A stretch of 64,000 bases of DNA. Source: Desulfonatronum thiodismutans (GTDB lineage Bacteria; Desulfobacterota; Desulfovibrionia; Desulfovibrionales; Desulfonatronaceae). Below, piece after piece: positions 1 to 8,251 of the stretch (positions are counted from its first letter, which is position 1; every line of letters begins with the position of its first letter). The translations under genes were made by a program, and so were the position numbers. The stretch spans positions 228,809 through 292,808 of the forward strand of contig NZ_JPIK01000005.1 of assembly GCF_000717475.1 (NCBI RefSeq), written 5' to 3'. The notes below the pieces were generated by a model. The model was not told where the DNA came from. It was given only the letters and a program-made list of their open reading frames with translations, and ran no database searches.

Positions 1-1041
1 GAGCTGCCCGAGCCCTACAATAATTTGGCCGGACTACTGGCGGCGGCGGGGCGGTTCGAGGAGGCCAAGGATACGTTGCAACGGGCCCTGGAGACGCACC
101 CCAGCTATGCCACGGCCCACCAGAACCTGAGCCGGATCTATTCGGCCATGGCCAGCAGTGCGTACCGCCGGGTCCTGGGCAAGGACGACGAAAGTATTCT
201 CGTACGTCTTGATCCGTTGGAAGAGCTGTCCGGCACCCCGGACATGCTGCTGTCCGCGGCGACCCTTCACGTGGCCTCCGTCATCCCTCACGGTCCCGCA
301 TCAGAAGTGGAGTCTCCACCCCTTCCCCCGTCTCCGGCGACCTCCGAGCCTTCCCCGGAGTCGATGGCGTCCGCGTCGGAAGTCGCTCCAGAAGCCACCA
401 CGGGAATCACTCCGGACGCCAGTCCACAAGCCAGCCCTGAGTCGGCGGTCGAATCCGTTGTCCAAGAGGCTCCCGAGCCAAGCCCTGAGCCCGTACCGGA
501 GACGGTCAGCGAACCCGTTCTTGAACCCGTCATCGAGCCGGCTCCCGAACCAGTCGTACCCCGGCCGGCGGCCCCGGAGCCGGTGATGGTTCCAGCCCCT
601 GAACCCGCCCCGACTCCGACGGTCCCCACTCCTCCGTCCGTGACGCCTCCCGCGCCGCCAGCCTCTGAAGCCCCCGCGCCGCGTCCCAGCCCCGATACCG
701 TCAAGGCAGGCATCATCGATGTCGTGCTGAACTGGGCCAAGGCCTGGGCGAGCCAGAACGTGGAAGCATACCTGTCTTTTTACAGCGGAAATTTTCAGCC
801 TGAACGCGGGCTCAGCCTGGCGCAATGGCGAGAACAGCGCCGGACACGGGTGGCCGCGCCGCCTTTTATCAATGTGACTCTTTCCAATATCGTCGTCTCC
901 AATCTGGACGAAAACGCGGCCCAAGTTCGCTTTGCCCAACGTTACCGGTCCAACGTGATCAACGATGAGGTGTCCAAGGAATTGCAACTGCGCAAGGAAG
1001 GCGGCCAGTGGCGGATCGTCAGGGAGCGTCTGCTGCAGTGA
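1..1041 (+). CDS. TPR protein with C-terminal NTF2-like (Cds6-type) domain, 5' partial
   Basis: The reading frame is open from base 1, so the true start lies upstream and only the last 346 codons are present. The first 60 residues resemble tetratricopeptide repeats (YNNLAGLLAAAGRFEEAK, then a second helix pair ending near YATAHQNLSRIY). Residues of about 100-230 form a low-complexity Pro/Glu/Ala/Ser linker with repeated PEPVPE-like units, typical of an envelope-spanning spacer. The last 110 residues form a compact alpha+beta domain (start IIDVVLNWAKAW, end GQWRIVRERLLQ) of the NTF2-like type found at the C-terminus of some L,D-transpeptidases. The next gene carries a homologous C-terminal domain, which suggests an envelope or peptidoglycan-related role for both. 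No catalytic motif is visible in the part seen, and the exact function is unknown. Confidence 0.8.
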   Translation, partial: ELPEPYNNLAGLLAAAGRFEEAKDTLQRALETHPSYATAHQNLSRIYSAMASSAYRRVLGKDDESILVRLDPLEELSGTPDMLLSAATLHVASVIPHGPASEVESPPLPPSPATSEPSPESMASASEVAPEATTGITPDASPQASPESAVESVVQEAPEPSPEPVPETVSEPVLEPVIEPAPEPVVPRPAAPEPVMVPAPEPAPTPTVPTPPSVTPPAPPASEAPAPRPSPDTVKAGIIDVVLNWAKAWASQNVEAYLSFYSGNFQPERGLSLAQWREQRRTRVAAPPFINVTLSNIVVSNLDENAAQVRFAQRYRSNVINDEVSKELQLRKEGGQWRIVRERLLQ

Positions 1042-1192
1042 TCGTGACATCGTGAGGTGGCACGGAAGATATCTCACGCGAAGACGCAACGGCGCGAAGA
1101 AGAGCTTCTTCTCCCCTTTGCACTTTCGCATGAGCCATGTTCCTCAAGCCACAAGGCTGTTCATCGCAAACCATTGCTCAAGGAAAGAACTG

Positions 1193-2458
1193 ATGTCCTT
1201 GCAAAATATCACCTCCGTCGTTCATGAGCCCCCACGCCGGGCTGTTTTCCCCGGGGTTGCGCTCCTTGTTCTGACCTGTTGCTTGCTGTTTCTCACAGGT
1301 CGACCGGTCGAGGCGAACGTGGAGGAACTTTTGGCCAAAGGACATGGTTTGAGCATTACTCGAGAGCCTGAGGTGTTTTTGCTCAACGCCTTGGAGAACG
1401 TGCAGCGTGAGCGTCTGGATCAGGCCCAGATCCTGCTGGAGGATCTGATTCGGGACAACCCGGACTTTCGCTTGGCCCAACTGGTCTATGCCGATGTTTT
1501 AGCGGCTCGGGCCGGAGCGTTGCGCGGGCTCGGGGCGGGGATGGTTCCGGACGAGGAACTGGCCGGGCTGGCGGATGAGGTCCGAAGGCGGTGGTTGTAC
1601 TACCAGCAACGTCCCAACGGCGCGCTGCTCCCGTCCAGCTTGGTCGCCCTGGGTGAGAGCGAGCCGTACGCCTTGGTCGTGGATTTGGAATTGTCCCGGA
1701 TGTACGTCCTGGCGAATATGGGCGGCGGGTTGCGCATCGTGGACGACTACTACGTGTCTGGAGGAAAGGAAGGCCCGGAGAAGCATCGGGAAGGCGACCG
1801 GCGCACGCCTTTGGGCGTGTACTTTATTCAGGAACATATTCCCGGCAGCCGTCTCCCCAGCTTGTACGGGTGGGGTGCCTTCACCTTGGATTATCCCAAT
1901 CCGTTGGATCGCCGATTGGGCAAGACCGGGCACGGAATTTGGCTGCACGGGAATCCCACTGGGACGTTCAGTCGTCCGCCCCAGGACAGCGATGGGTGCG
2001 TAACTATGCACAACAAAGACCTGGAAGCCCTGGCTCCCTTGCTCAAACAAGGTAATGTTCCCGTGGTCATCGCCCGGCGGGTGGCCTGGGCTGATCCGGG
2101 TGAATTGAACAGGGCCCGCGACAAGATGTTGGATATGCTGGAGGCGTGGCGTTCGGATTGGGAAAGTCTGAACACCGACGCCTATTTGACGCATTACTCA
2201 CGGGAATTTCGAAGCGGGTCCCAGAACCATGCCGCCTGGGCGCGACACAAGCGGAGGGTCAACGCCGGGAAAAGCGAAATCCGGGTTCATCTGACCAACG
2301 TCAACCTCTTTGAATACCCTGAAGCTCCTGGAGTCATGGTGGCTACCTTTATCCAGGATTATTGGAGCGACAACTTTCAGTCTTCTTCCCGCAAGCGTCA
2401 GTTTTGGAAGCACGAAGCCGACGGTCAGTGGCGCATCATCTACGAAGGAACCTACTGA
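1193..2458 (+). CDS. L,D-transpeptidase (YkuD domain) with C-terminal NTF2-like domain
   Basis: A 421-residue exported enzyme predicted to act on peptidoglycan stem peptides, making or remodelling 3-3 cross-links or attaching proteins. The chosen ATG has AAGGAA about 8 bases upstream. An in-frame extension to earlier codons is open but has no better ribosome site. Residues of about 17-37 form a hydrophobic signal or anchor. The YkuD catalytic signature is complete: His near residue 252 in LHGNP and Cys near 269 in the SDGCVTM motif. The last 100 residues (AWRSDWESLNTDAYL to GQWRIIYEGTY) are homologous to the C-terminus of the upstream TPR gene. It follows that gene by 151 bases on the same strand and may be co-transcribed with it. 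The family is secure; the substrate is inferred. Confidence 0.9.
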   Translation: MSLQNITSVVHEPPRRAVFPGVALLVLTCCLLFLTGRPVEANVEELLAKGHGLSITREPEVFLLNALENVQRERLDQAQILLEDLIRDNPDFRLAQLVYADVLAARAGALRGLGAGMVPDEELAGLADEVRRRWLYYQQRPNGALLPSSLVALGESEPYALVVDLELSRMYVLANMGGGLRIVDDYYVSGGKEGPEKHREGDRRTPLGVYFIQEHIPGSRLPSLYGWGAFTLDYPNPLDRRLGKTGHGIWLHGNPTGTFSRPPQDSDGCVTMHNKDLEALAPLLKQGNVPVVIARRVAWADPGELNRARDKMLDMLEAWRSDWESLNTDAYLTHYSREFRSGSQNHAAWARHKRRVNAGKSEIRVHLTNVNLFEYPEAPGVMVATFIQDYWSDNFQSSSRKRQFWKHEADGQWRIIYEGTY

Positions 2459-2506
2459 GCAGGGATTGATTTACGCAATTCAAAGTATTCTAGGTGCTTT
2501 TAGGCC

Positions 2507-2533
2507 TAAAGTTTTTCAGGTATCCGCCGATAA
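2507..2533 (+). promoter_or_regulatory. sigma28 (FliA) promoter, consensus match
   Basis: TAAAGTTT at 2507-2514 and GCCGATAA at 2526-2533 are separated by exactly 11 bases, matching the enterobacterial sigma28 consensus TAAAGTTT-N11-GCCGATAA at every position. It lies 22 bases upstream of the GTG start of the DVU0524-like gene and so should also drive flgM. The sigma28 gene itself (fliA) is at 45073-45888 in this window. This predicts that the anti-sigma factor is made by the sigma factor it inhibits. Confidence 0.88.
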
Positions 2534-2555
2534 AGGTCATGAGGAGAAATCCGCT

Positions 2556-2972
2556 GTGACCATTCAGCCATTCCAAGTTCAAAACATGCTTCGCGTTTAC
2601 GACCAGCACCTGGATCAGGGGCGGCGAATGGCGCGATATCGCATGCTGCTCCAGCGGGCTTCGCCGGGGGACGTAGTCAATTTGTCCCAGGAGTCCCGCC
2701 GAAAGCAGTTGGTGGAGAAGATCGCCACCGAGATCATGGACAGTCTGATGGTTTCCGGGAGTAACAATCCGGTTGTCCTGGACATCAAACGGGACCTGCA
2801 ACGGGAGTTCGGCTATGAAATGGAGTTCCGGTATCTTCCCCTGGAGCCCGAGATGCAGATCCTGCGCAAGGACGGAGAAGATTTGGTCGAAGTCACCGGC
2901 GAGGAGAAGGTATCCATTATTGAACGTTTTTGGCGCATTACCCTGGACAAGGTCAACGAGACGATGCTGTAG
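2556..2972 (+). CDS. DVU0524-like FlgM-associated protein
   Basis: A 138-residue soluble protein of the small family found next to flgM in Desulfovibrio-type genomes (known as DVU0524-like). The start is the GTG at 2556, with GAGGAG ten bases upstream; the frame is open further back, but the sigma28 promoter at 2507-2533 lies inside that extension and rules it out. The chain starts VTIQPFQVQNMLRVYDQHL and is mostly helical, with a central charged segment (SRRKQLVEKIATEIMDSL). No enzymatic motif is visible. It is followed by flgM after about 80 bases on the same strand. Its position under a sigma28 promoter argues for a late flagellar function, perhaps as a FlgM partner; the molecular role is unknown. 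Confidence 0.72.
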   Translation: MTIQPFQVQNMLRVYDQHLDQGRRMARYRMLLQRASPGDVVNLSQESRRKQLVEKIATEIMDSLMVSGSNNPVVLDIKRDLQREFGYEMEFRYLPLEPEMQILRKDGEDLVEVTGEEKVSIIERFWRITLDKVNETML

Positions 2973-3051
2973 TGGGCCAAGCCCGCATGCCCGCGCCTAA
3001 AGCACAGCGGGATTTTGCCGATAGAGGGTTAGAGAGCAAGGAGGCAAAAAA

Positions 3052-3357
3052 ATGCAAATCAAGAATCTGATTGATACCTTTCGTCCCGCGGAAAATCGGG
3101 ATGTCGGGAACAAGTCGGCCCGGGGCGGGACTGCTTCGGGAGCTTCGACCCAGCAGAGTGACCGAGTCACCCTCTCCGCCGGGGCCCAGACTTTGCGCGC
3201 CGCGATGACCGCCGCCCAAGCCAGTTCCGGGGTACGCGCGGAGCGGGTCGAGCAGCTCAAACATCAGGTGGAGACCAACACCTATGAGATGAACAGCCGC
3301 AGGACCGCCGAAAAACTGGTGGAGCAGGAAAGCAGCCTCTGGGAGCGGTCGGTTTGA
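3052..3357 (+). CDS. flgM: anti-sigma28 factor FlgM
   Basis: A 101-residue FlgM homologue that binds and holds sigma28 inactive until the hook is complete and FlgM is exported. The start ATG has a strong AAGGAGG eight bases upstream. The N-terminal half (MQIKNLIDTF, then a Gly/Ser/Thr-rich stretch) looks disordered, as in the family. The DRVTLSAGAQTLRAA segment corresponds to the family's conserved DxVxLS motif, and the C-terminal helices (ERVEQLKHQVETNTYEMN, then the region ending WERSV) are the expected sigma-binding part. It is downstream of the DVU0524-like gene under the same sigma28 promoter and converges with fliW, with only 10 bases between the stop codons. Confidence 0.93.
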   Translation: MQIKNLIDTFRPAENRDVGNKSARGGTASGASTQQSDRVTLSAGAQTLRAAMTAAQASSGVRAERVEQLKHQVETNTYEMNSRRTAEKLVEQESSLWERSV

Positions 3358-3367
3358 CGCCTGTCGC

Positions 3368-3847
3368 TTATGACGGCTCGTGTGTTGAGCCTTCGCCTGT
3401 TTGACCTCCCCCGGCCAGATGCAGCCTCGGGGGGTGTCGCAACTGGTTCTGCGGGACCTGCATCCCTCTGCGCAGGCGAATGTTGATGACCAAAGGGCCG
3501 ACCAGGTTCAGCACCGCATCCTCCGGCTTGCCCGGCGGGATGGTCACGGTGACCAGGACCACGGCCTCGCGAATGTTCTTCAACCGCAGCAGTTCCTGCT
3601 CGGGCGTGCTGATCTTGATCCGATAATCCGGCACGTACACGTAGGGGTCGGCGACCATTAGGCCCAGTTGCGGATCCGTGCTGCTCTGCAGCAGAAAGAA
3701 AGCCGAATCCTCCCGCAACCGGACCAGGGCAAAATCCCGTTGCGCTTCAAAACCCACCAATCCCTTGGGAAACAGGATCAGGCGATCCTGCTCCACATGC
3801 AGCGGCCCGACCCGGGAATGAATCACTCTTTCTTTTTTCTGGACCAT
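3368..3847 (-). CDS. fliW: flagellar assembly factor FliW
   Basis: A 159-residue FliW. In the known system FliW binds flagellin; when flagellin is exported, FliW is freed to bind CsrA and relieve CsrA repression of flagellin translation. The family core is visible: a start [27 protein letters not shown] type strand, the FALVRL segment, [15 protein letters not shown], and VLVTVTIP. It overlaps the 3' end of csrA by 25 bases in a different frame, so the two are translationally linked. The C-terminal 20 residues (Gly/His/Pro-rich, ending STHEPS) look like a non-conserved tail. No flagellin gene is in this window. Confidence 0.93.
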   Translation of the reverse strand: MVQKKERVIHSRVGPLHVEQDRLILFPKGLVGFEAQRDFALVRLREDSAFFLLQSSTDPQLGLMVADPYVYVPDYRIKISTPEQELLRLKNIREAVVLVTVTIPPGKPEDAVLNLVGPLVINIRLRRGMQVPQNQLRHPPRLHLAGGGQTGEGSTHEPS

Positions 3848-4062
3848 AATTCCGTCGCCATGAAAAAGTCTTGCTCCGTGGCCCGCGCGGCCATCAGATT
3901 TTCTTCCTTGATCCGCAAATAGACCTCCTCCCGATGCACGGTCAGGTCCCTGGGGATGTCAAACCCCAACTTGACCTGATTGCCCTGGACCTTGAGCACG
4001 GTGACCTTGATGTCGTCGCCCAGGTACAGGCTTTCTCCCGCCTTTCGGGTCAAAATGAGCAT
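3823..4062 (-). CDS. csrA: carbon storage regulator CsrA
   Basis: A 79-residue CsrA, the dimeric RNA-binding protein that represses translation by covering GGA motifs in leaders. It starts [18 protein letters not shown] and has the RNA-contacting arginine at residue 44 in VHREEVY. It is longer than the 61-residue E. coli protein because of an extra C-terminal helix and a basic tail (ending WSRKKKE), which in bacteria with FliW is the region FliW contacts. It is encoded 25 bases downstream of flgL and overlaps fliW, so it belongs to the flagellar operon that starts at flgF. Confidence 0.96.
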   Translation of the reverse strand: MLILTRKAGESLYLGDDIKVTVLKVQGNQVKLGFDIPRDLTVHREEVYLRIKEENLMAARATEQDFFMATELWSRKKKE

Positions 4063-4087
4063 GGTTCGTTGATCCGTGCCATCAGGC

Positions 4088-5587
4088 TTACATGAAATTG
4101 ACCAGGCTCATGCGCATGATGGTGGTGGAGGATTTCAAAACGGCCTCGTAGGTGATCTGCTGCATGTGCATCTGGGTCATCAACTCGGCAATGTCCACGT
4201 CTTCGATGCTGCTTTTGCGCTCGGATGCGTTCAACTGCAATCCGTACAGAATGTTGTCCGTGATATCCAACCGATTCCGCCGCGCTCCGACCCCGGCAAG
4301 ATAGGTGGAGATGTGACTCTGCACGTCGGTCAGATCGTCCAGGGCTTCCTGAGCACCTTGCTGGGTGTTCGTCTCCAGATATCCGACCAGTTTGCCGACG
4401 GTTTCAAAAAGATTGCTGGACAGCTTGCCGCGCAGCTCCACGGGTTGACCGTTGTACAGCCCGCCGAACACATCCATGCCGATGTTGTTGATCTGAATGG
4501 TTTCGTTCTGGGAGATTTCGACGTGCATCAAGGCGCGGTTGGGGCGGATGACAAACTGGTCGCCTCCAGCCGGATCGTCGTCAAGGTTCAGAAAACCACC
4601 GGGAACCGGGAGGGATGGGCTACCGTTCGCAGGAGCCGTATTTCCCTCCACCCAACTGCGTCCGCCGTCCGTGCTGTAGGAATAATTGACGTTGCCACCG
4701 GCAACGGAGTCAACCCGGACATTGACGTTTTTCTTGAAAACACCGGTTGCCTCCGGATCAAGGTCTGCCGTTGCCGTGGGGCCGAAGTGTTCCACCGCGA
4801 TGCTGTTTTCGTCATCCCCCTGATAAACGGCTGTTGGCCGAATCCAGAGCCAAGAACCTGATGTGTCGTTGTAGTCGGCGCTATTAGTGGCAACCACAGT
4901 CGCAGTATCGTTTACCGTCACCCGAACGCCACCCATGACAAGAACCTGCGTGCCTATGGGGGGAGTTGAATCGTACTCACCGTTATTCCAGGTTTTCCCT
5001 CCATCCGTGGAATATCTGAAAGGGGGTTGCTCTGAGATGTCGTCGTCATCAAGAAATTGTACAAGTACGGTCCCCGATGTGCCTCCTTCCACGCTCAGAA
5101 TATTTCCATCCAGTGTTCCGTTCCCGTTGCTCTGCGCGAACAAAGCTTCCCGAAACGCCAGCGTGTCGGTTTTATGGCCGGAATAGATGTATTTGCCTTC
5201 ATATGAGGCGTTGGAAAGCGTGATCAGTTGGCTGTAAAGCTGGCGGGCCTCAAAGGAGATCTGTTCCCGGTTGTCCCCGGACAACGTGCCCGTCGCGGCT
5301 TGTTGGGCAAGCTCCTTGAGTCGGGTAATGACCACGTTGACCTGAATCAGGTTTTCATCGGCCAAGCCGTTCCAGCCCTGGGCCGTGTCGATGTTCTTCC
5401 GATACTGGGCCATGGAGGCCATGGAATCCCGGTAGGAGAGTACCCGGGACATGCCGATGGGATCATCCGAGGGACGGTTAATCTTTTTCTGGCTGGAAGC
5501 CTGCAGGTTCAGCTCGACCAGGCCCGAAAGCGACCGGTTCATGTAGCTGAGCACGTTTGCGTAGATATTTCGATGGCTGACACGCAT
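4088..5587 (-). CDS. flgL: flagellar hook-filament junction protein FlgL (HAP3)
   Basis: A 499-residue FlgL, the distal junction ring between hook and filament. The N-terminal coiled region ([20 protein letters not shown] and [15 protein letters not shown]) and the C-terminal helix (ending [12 protein letters not shown]) are the conserved D0/D1 domains. Between residues of about 155 and 350 lies an unusually long inserted segment with two copies of a YSTDGG(K/R)(T/S)W motif, near residues 192-200 and 304-312. This makes the protein much longer than the roughly 300 residues of enteric FlgL. The DNA encoding the insert (about 4,540-5,120) appears less GC-rich than the flanks. It lies between flgK and csrA in the same operon. 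Confidence 0.94.
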   Translation of the reverse strand: MRVSHRNIYANVLSYMNRSLSGLVELNLQASSQKKINRPSDDPIGMSRVLSYRDSMASMAQYRKNIDTAQGWNGLADENLIQVNVVITRLKELAQQAATGTLSGDNREQISFEARQLYSQLITLSNASYEGKYIYSGHKTDTLAFREALFAQSNGNGTLDGNILSVEGGTSGTVLVQFLDDDDISEQPPFRYSTDGGKTWNNGEYDSTPPIGTQVLVMGGVRVTVNDTATVVATNSADYNDTSGSWLWIRPTAVYQGDDENSIAVEHFGPTATADLDPEATGVFKKNVNVRVDSVAGGNVNYSYSTDGGRSWVEGNTAPANGSPSLPVPGGFLNLDDDPAGGDQFVIRPNRALMHVEISQNETIQINNIGMDVFGGLYNGQPVELRGKLSSNLFETVGKLVGYLETNTQQGAQEALDDLTDVQSHISTYLAGVGARRNRLDITDNILYGLQLNASERKSSIEDVDIAELMTQMHMQQITYEAVLKSSTTIMRMSLVNFM

Positions 5588-5615
5588 GAGGCTTTGCTCC
5601 TTGCCGACGTTACGT

Positions 5616-7694
5616 CTACTTCATGGCTAAGATGGTCTGAAACATCTGGTCCGCCGTGGAGATGAGCTTGGCAGCGGCGCTATAGGAATGCTGAAATTTG
5701 ATCAGGCTGCTCATTTCTTCGTCCAGGTTTACGCCGGAAATTTCTTCCTGGCGGTTTCGCAGATCGTCGGACAGGGCCTTGTTGAAGCTATAGTTGAAAC
5801 TGGCGTTGCTCGTGGCCGCCCCGATGTCGCCGACCAGGGAACCGTAAAAACTTTGCAGGGTTTGCGAGGTTTTTCCCTGGAAGGTCGTTCTGAAATTGAC
5901 TTTTTCGTACTGAAGGGCCGCGATGGCCTTGGCCGTTTCATTGTCTCCGGTGTTGATTTCCCCGGCACCATTGACGTGCCCGACATTGATCAGCGAAAGA
6001 TTGTTGAAAACATCCTGGTTTATACTGAGGCCGCGCGCGTCCGTGCCGTCAAAGAACGTGTTGATGCCCAGGGCCGCCAGGAGGCCGGTGGAGTCGGAGC
6101 CGAAGGCGAAAGTATTGCCGGATGTTGAAATCAGTTGCAGTCGATTGTCGACAACGGATGCGGTTATATCAGTTCCTGCTAAACTAGCGTTGAGGGCCAA
6201 AACAACATCATCAAGGCTATGATCGAGAGCACTAAAATTCGCTTGGCTTGGATCGGCGGCTGTAAAGTCAATTGTATGGGGAGTGCCTGAGTTTCCGGAA
6301 CCAAATACCCAAATCGTCAAGCTTCCGTCTTGCAACTTATCCCCATAGAACAAACCGGAAGACAAGCTGCCCAAAGGTATTGATTGATCCGAAACCCCAT
6401 ACGTCCCCAGCACCTGCCCGAATTTTTCCAGCCCAGCCCCTTGGCTGTGTATCCGGTTCACTTCCCAGGCCATGGTTGAAGCGAGCGAGTCCAGTTTTTC
6501 CCGGAAGTTGCCGATATAGTCGTCTCGGAAGTTGAAATAGCCGGTCAGAGAGCCGCCGGTGATCCTTCGGCGGTTGTCCTCCCCGTTAAAATGGATCTGG
6601 GGAGTGATGTTCATTTTTGAAGACGTATTTTCGTACCAATACAGTCCGCTTTTGGGCACGATTGTAAACTTGTCTCCCGCTGTTAACACTCCGTCATCAA
6701 ACCAGATATCAAGGCCTTCGATCGTCACCTTGCTATCTTGCAACTGGGTAGTGAACTCGCGTTGAACTCCATTGTCATCCTTGAGCCAAGTGACACCACC
6801 ATCTAGCGAGACCCTATAAGTGGCCACATCATCAGCATCACCGCCAGCCAGTACTTCAACAAGGTATTCACGTTCTGAAGTACCAGAAAAATTAATATTA
6901 CTCGTTGAGGTTGGGGCAAGAGATTTGAATGCTTGCGCCCCCTCAAACTTCAACTCAAAGAAATGCTGCCCGTCCACCAACGTATGGCCCGCCGTGGTCA
7001 TGACGAAGAATTCGCCGTTGCCCTTGTCCTGGGTCTGGATGTCCAGGAGGCCGGCGAGTTCGCGGACCATGGAGTCGCGTTTGTCCAGGAGGGCGTTGGC
7101 GTTGTTCTGGCCAGGGATGTCGTGGACCGTGATCCTGCTGTTGATTTCGGCGATTTCCCGGAGCAATTCATTGGCCCGGTTCACGTCCTGCCGGATGAAG
7201 TCATCCATCTGGCGCTGGAATAGCCCCAGGTCGCGTTCCAACTGGTTGATTATCTGAGTCATGTTTTGGGCCGTGCTGGTGAGCTGGCCGCGAGAGGCCA
7301 TGTCGTCCGGGCGCAGGGAGACGTTCTGCCAGTCCGCCCAGAACTTGGCCATCACGTCGTTAAGGCCGTCGCCGATGGACTCGTTGAACAACAACTCCAC
7401 CTGACGCAGGTTCGCGTGCAGGGAATCCCAGCGGTGCATGGTGGAGGACTTGTCCAGGTACTGGCGCTCAATGAAATAGTCGTAATGGCGGATGACTTCC
7501 TTGGCGGTCACGCCCGTTCCGATTTGCCCTGGGCGATAATCGATGCTCGGGTTTTCCTCCAGACGGACGGTACGCCGACTGTAACCCGGAGTATTCACGT
7601 TGGCGATGTTCTCGCCGGTGACGTGAATGGCGGCCTGGAAGGCCAGGAGTGCGCCCTTGCCGGTGTTCAGGAGTGAGTTGACGCCGACGGTCAT
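5616..7694 (-). CDS. flgK: flagellar hook-filament junction protein FlgK (HAP1)
   Basis: A 692-residue FlgK, the proximal hook-associated protein. The N-terminus has the rod/hook signature GENIANVNTPGYSRR, and the C-terminus has the matching helical end (GVNLDEEMSSLIKFQHSYSA). The middle is expanded relative to the 547-residue enteric protein. It includes a YRVSLDGGVTW motif at about 293-303, closely resembling the YSTDGGxTW motifs in FlgL, followed by a strand-rich region ending in FTIVPKSGLYW. The segments encoding the insert (roughly 6,230-6,330 and 6,640-6,960) look AT-richer than the ends. It is preceded by flgN (9-base gap) and followed by flgL (28-base gap). Confidence 0.95.
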   Translation of the reverse strand: MTVGVNSLLNTGKGALLAFQAAIHVTGENIANVNTPGYSRRTVRLEENPSIDYRPGQIGTGVTAKEVIRHYDYFIERQYLDKSSTMHRWDSLHANLRQVELLFNESIGDGLNDVMAKFWADWQNVSLRPDDMASRGQLTSTAQNMTQIINQLERDLGLFQRQMDDFIRQDVNRANELLREIAEINSRITVHDIPGQNNANALLDKRDSMVRELAGLLDIQTQDKGNGEFFVMTTAGHTLVDGQHFFELKFEGAQAFKSLAPTSTSNINFSGTSEREYLVEVLAGGDADDVATYRVSLDGGVTWLKDDNGVQREFTTQLQDSKVTIEGLDIWFDDGVLTAGDKFTIVPKSGLYWYENTSSKMNITPQIHFNGEDNRRRITGGSLTGYFNFRDDYIGNFREKLDSLASTMAWEVNRIHSQGAGLEKFGQVLGTYGVSDQSIPLGSLSSGLFYGDKLQDGSLTIWVFGSGNSGTPHTIDFTAADPSQANFSALDHSLDDVVLALNASLAGTDITASVVDNRLQLISTSGNTFAFGSDSTGLLAALGINTFFDGTDARGLSINQDVFNNLSLINVGHVNGAGEINTGDNETAKAIAALQYEKVNFRTTFQGKTSQTLQSFYGSLVGDIGAATSNASFNYSFNKALSDDLRNRQEEISGVNLDEEMSSLIKFQHSYSAAAKLISTADQMFQTILAMK

Positions 7695-7703
7695 GAAAAT
7701 ATC

Positions 7704-8183
7704 CTACAGTCTGCCCTTGAGCAGGGCGCCCGTGTCGCCGGGATGCAGCCATCTGCCGCGTTGGGAGTAGGTATGCCCGTTTTTGGGCCGGATTTCGTTG
7801 GTCAGGTAATCCAGGAGGGCTTGGTTCTGGTCCATCAGGCCGCGGGTGATCACGGCGTTTTGGGCGGCTTTTCTGGCGCAGTCCTGTTCCTGAACGTCGA
7901 TTTGGCGGAGGGTATCACGAACCTGATCTCGGATGGACTCATCCAGAATCAGCGGCAGGTCGCGAATGCCCGGAAGGGCGGGGTCGATTTTGCGGATGGT
8001 GTCCTTGAGGTCCCGACGTTCCTCGCTGATCTGGCGCAACAATTCCTGAATGGAAAATTCCACTGAAGCCACGGACTGGGGGTCGCTCTTGCTCAGGTGC
8101 TGAAACTCCTCGTCCAGGAGGTGGGACAGGAGAAAGAGCGCCTGTTTTTGACGATGCAGATTTTGCAGTATGGCTCGGGACAT
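7704..8183 (-). CDS. flgN: FlgN family flagellar chaperone
   Basis: A 159-residue helical protein in the position of FlgN, the export chaperone for FlgK and FlgL, which are encoded immediately downstream. The ATG at 8183 has AGG seven bases upstream; a longer frame to 8231 exists but has no good ribosome site. The sequence is a long amphipathic helical bundle (NLHRQKQALFLLSHLLDEE, LLRQISEERRDLKDTI) with a short basic C-terminus. Family assignment rests on helicity, size and operon place more than on sharp motifs. A gap of 68 bases separates it from flgJ. Confidence 0.8.
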   Translation of the reverse strand: MSRAILQNLHRQKQALFLLSHLLDEEFQHLSKSDPQSVASVEFSIQELLRQISEERRDLKDTIRKIDPALPGIRDLPLILDESIRDQVRDTLRQIDVQEQDCARKAAQNAVITRGLMDQNQALLDYLTNEIRPKNGHTYSQRGRWLHPGDTGALLKGRL

Positions 8184-8251
8184 GATCGACCTCGCGGGGT
8201 TGAGTGCAAATTTTTCCGGGTCGTCCGGCATATCCTCGACACATTCAAAAA

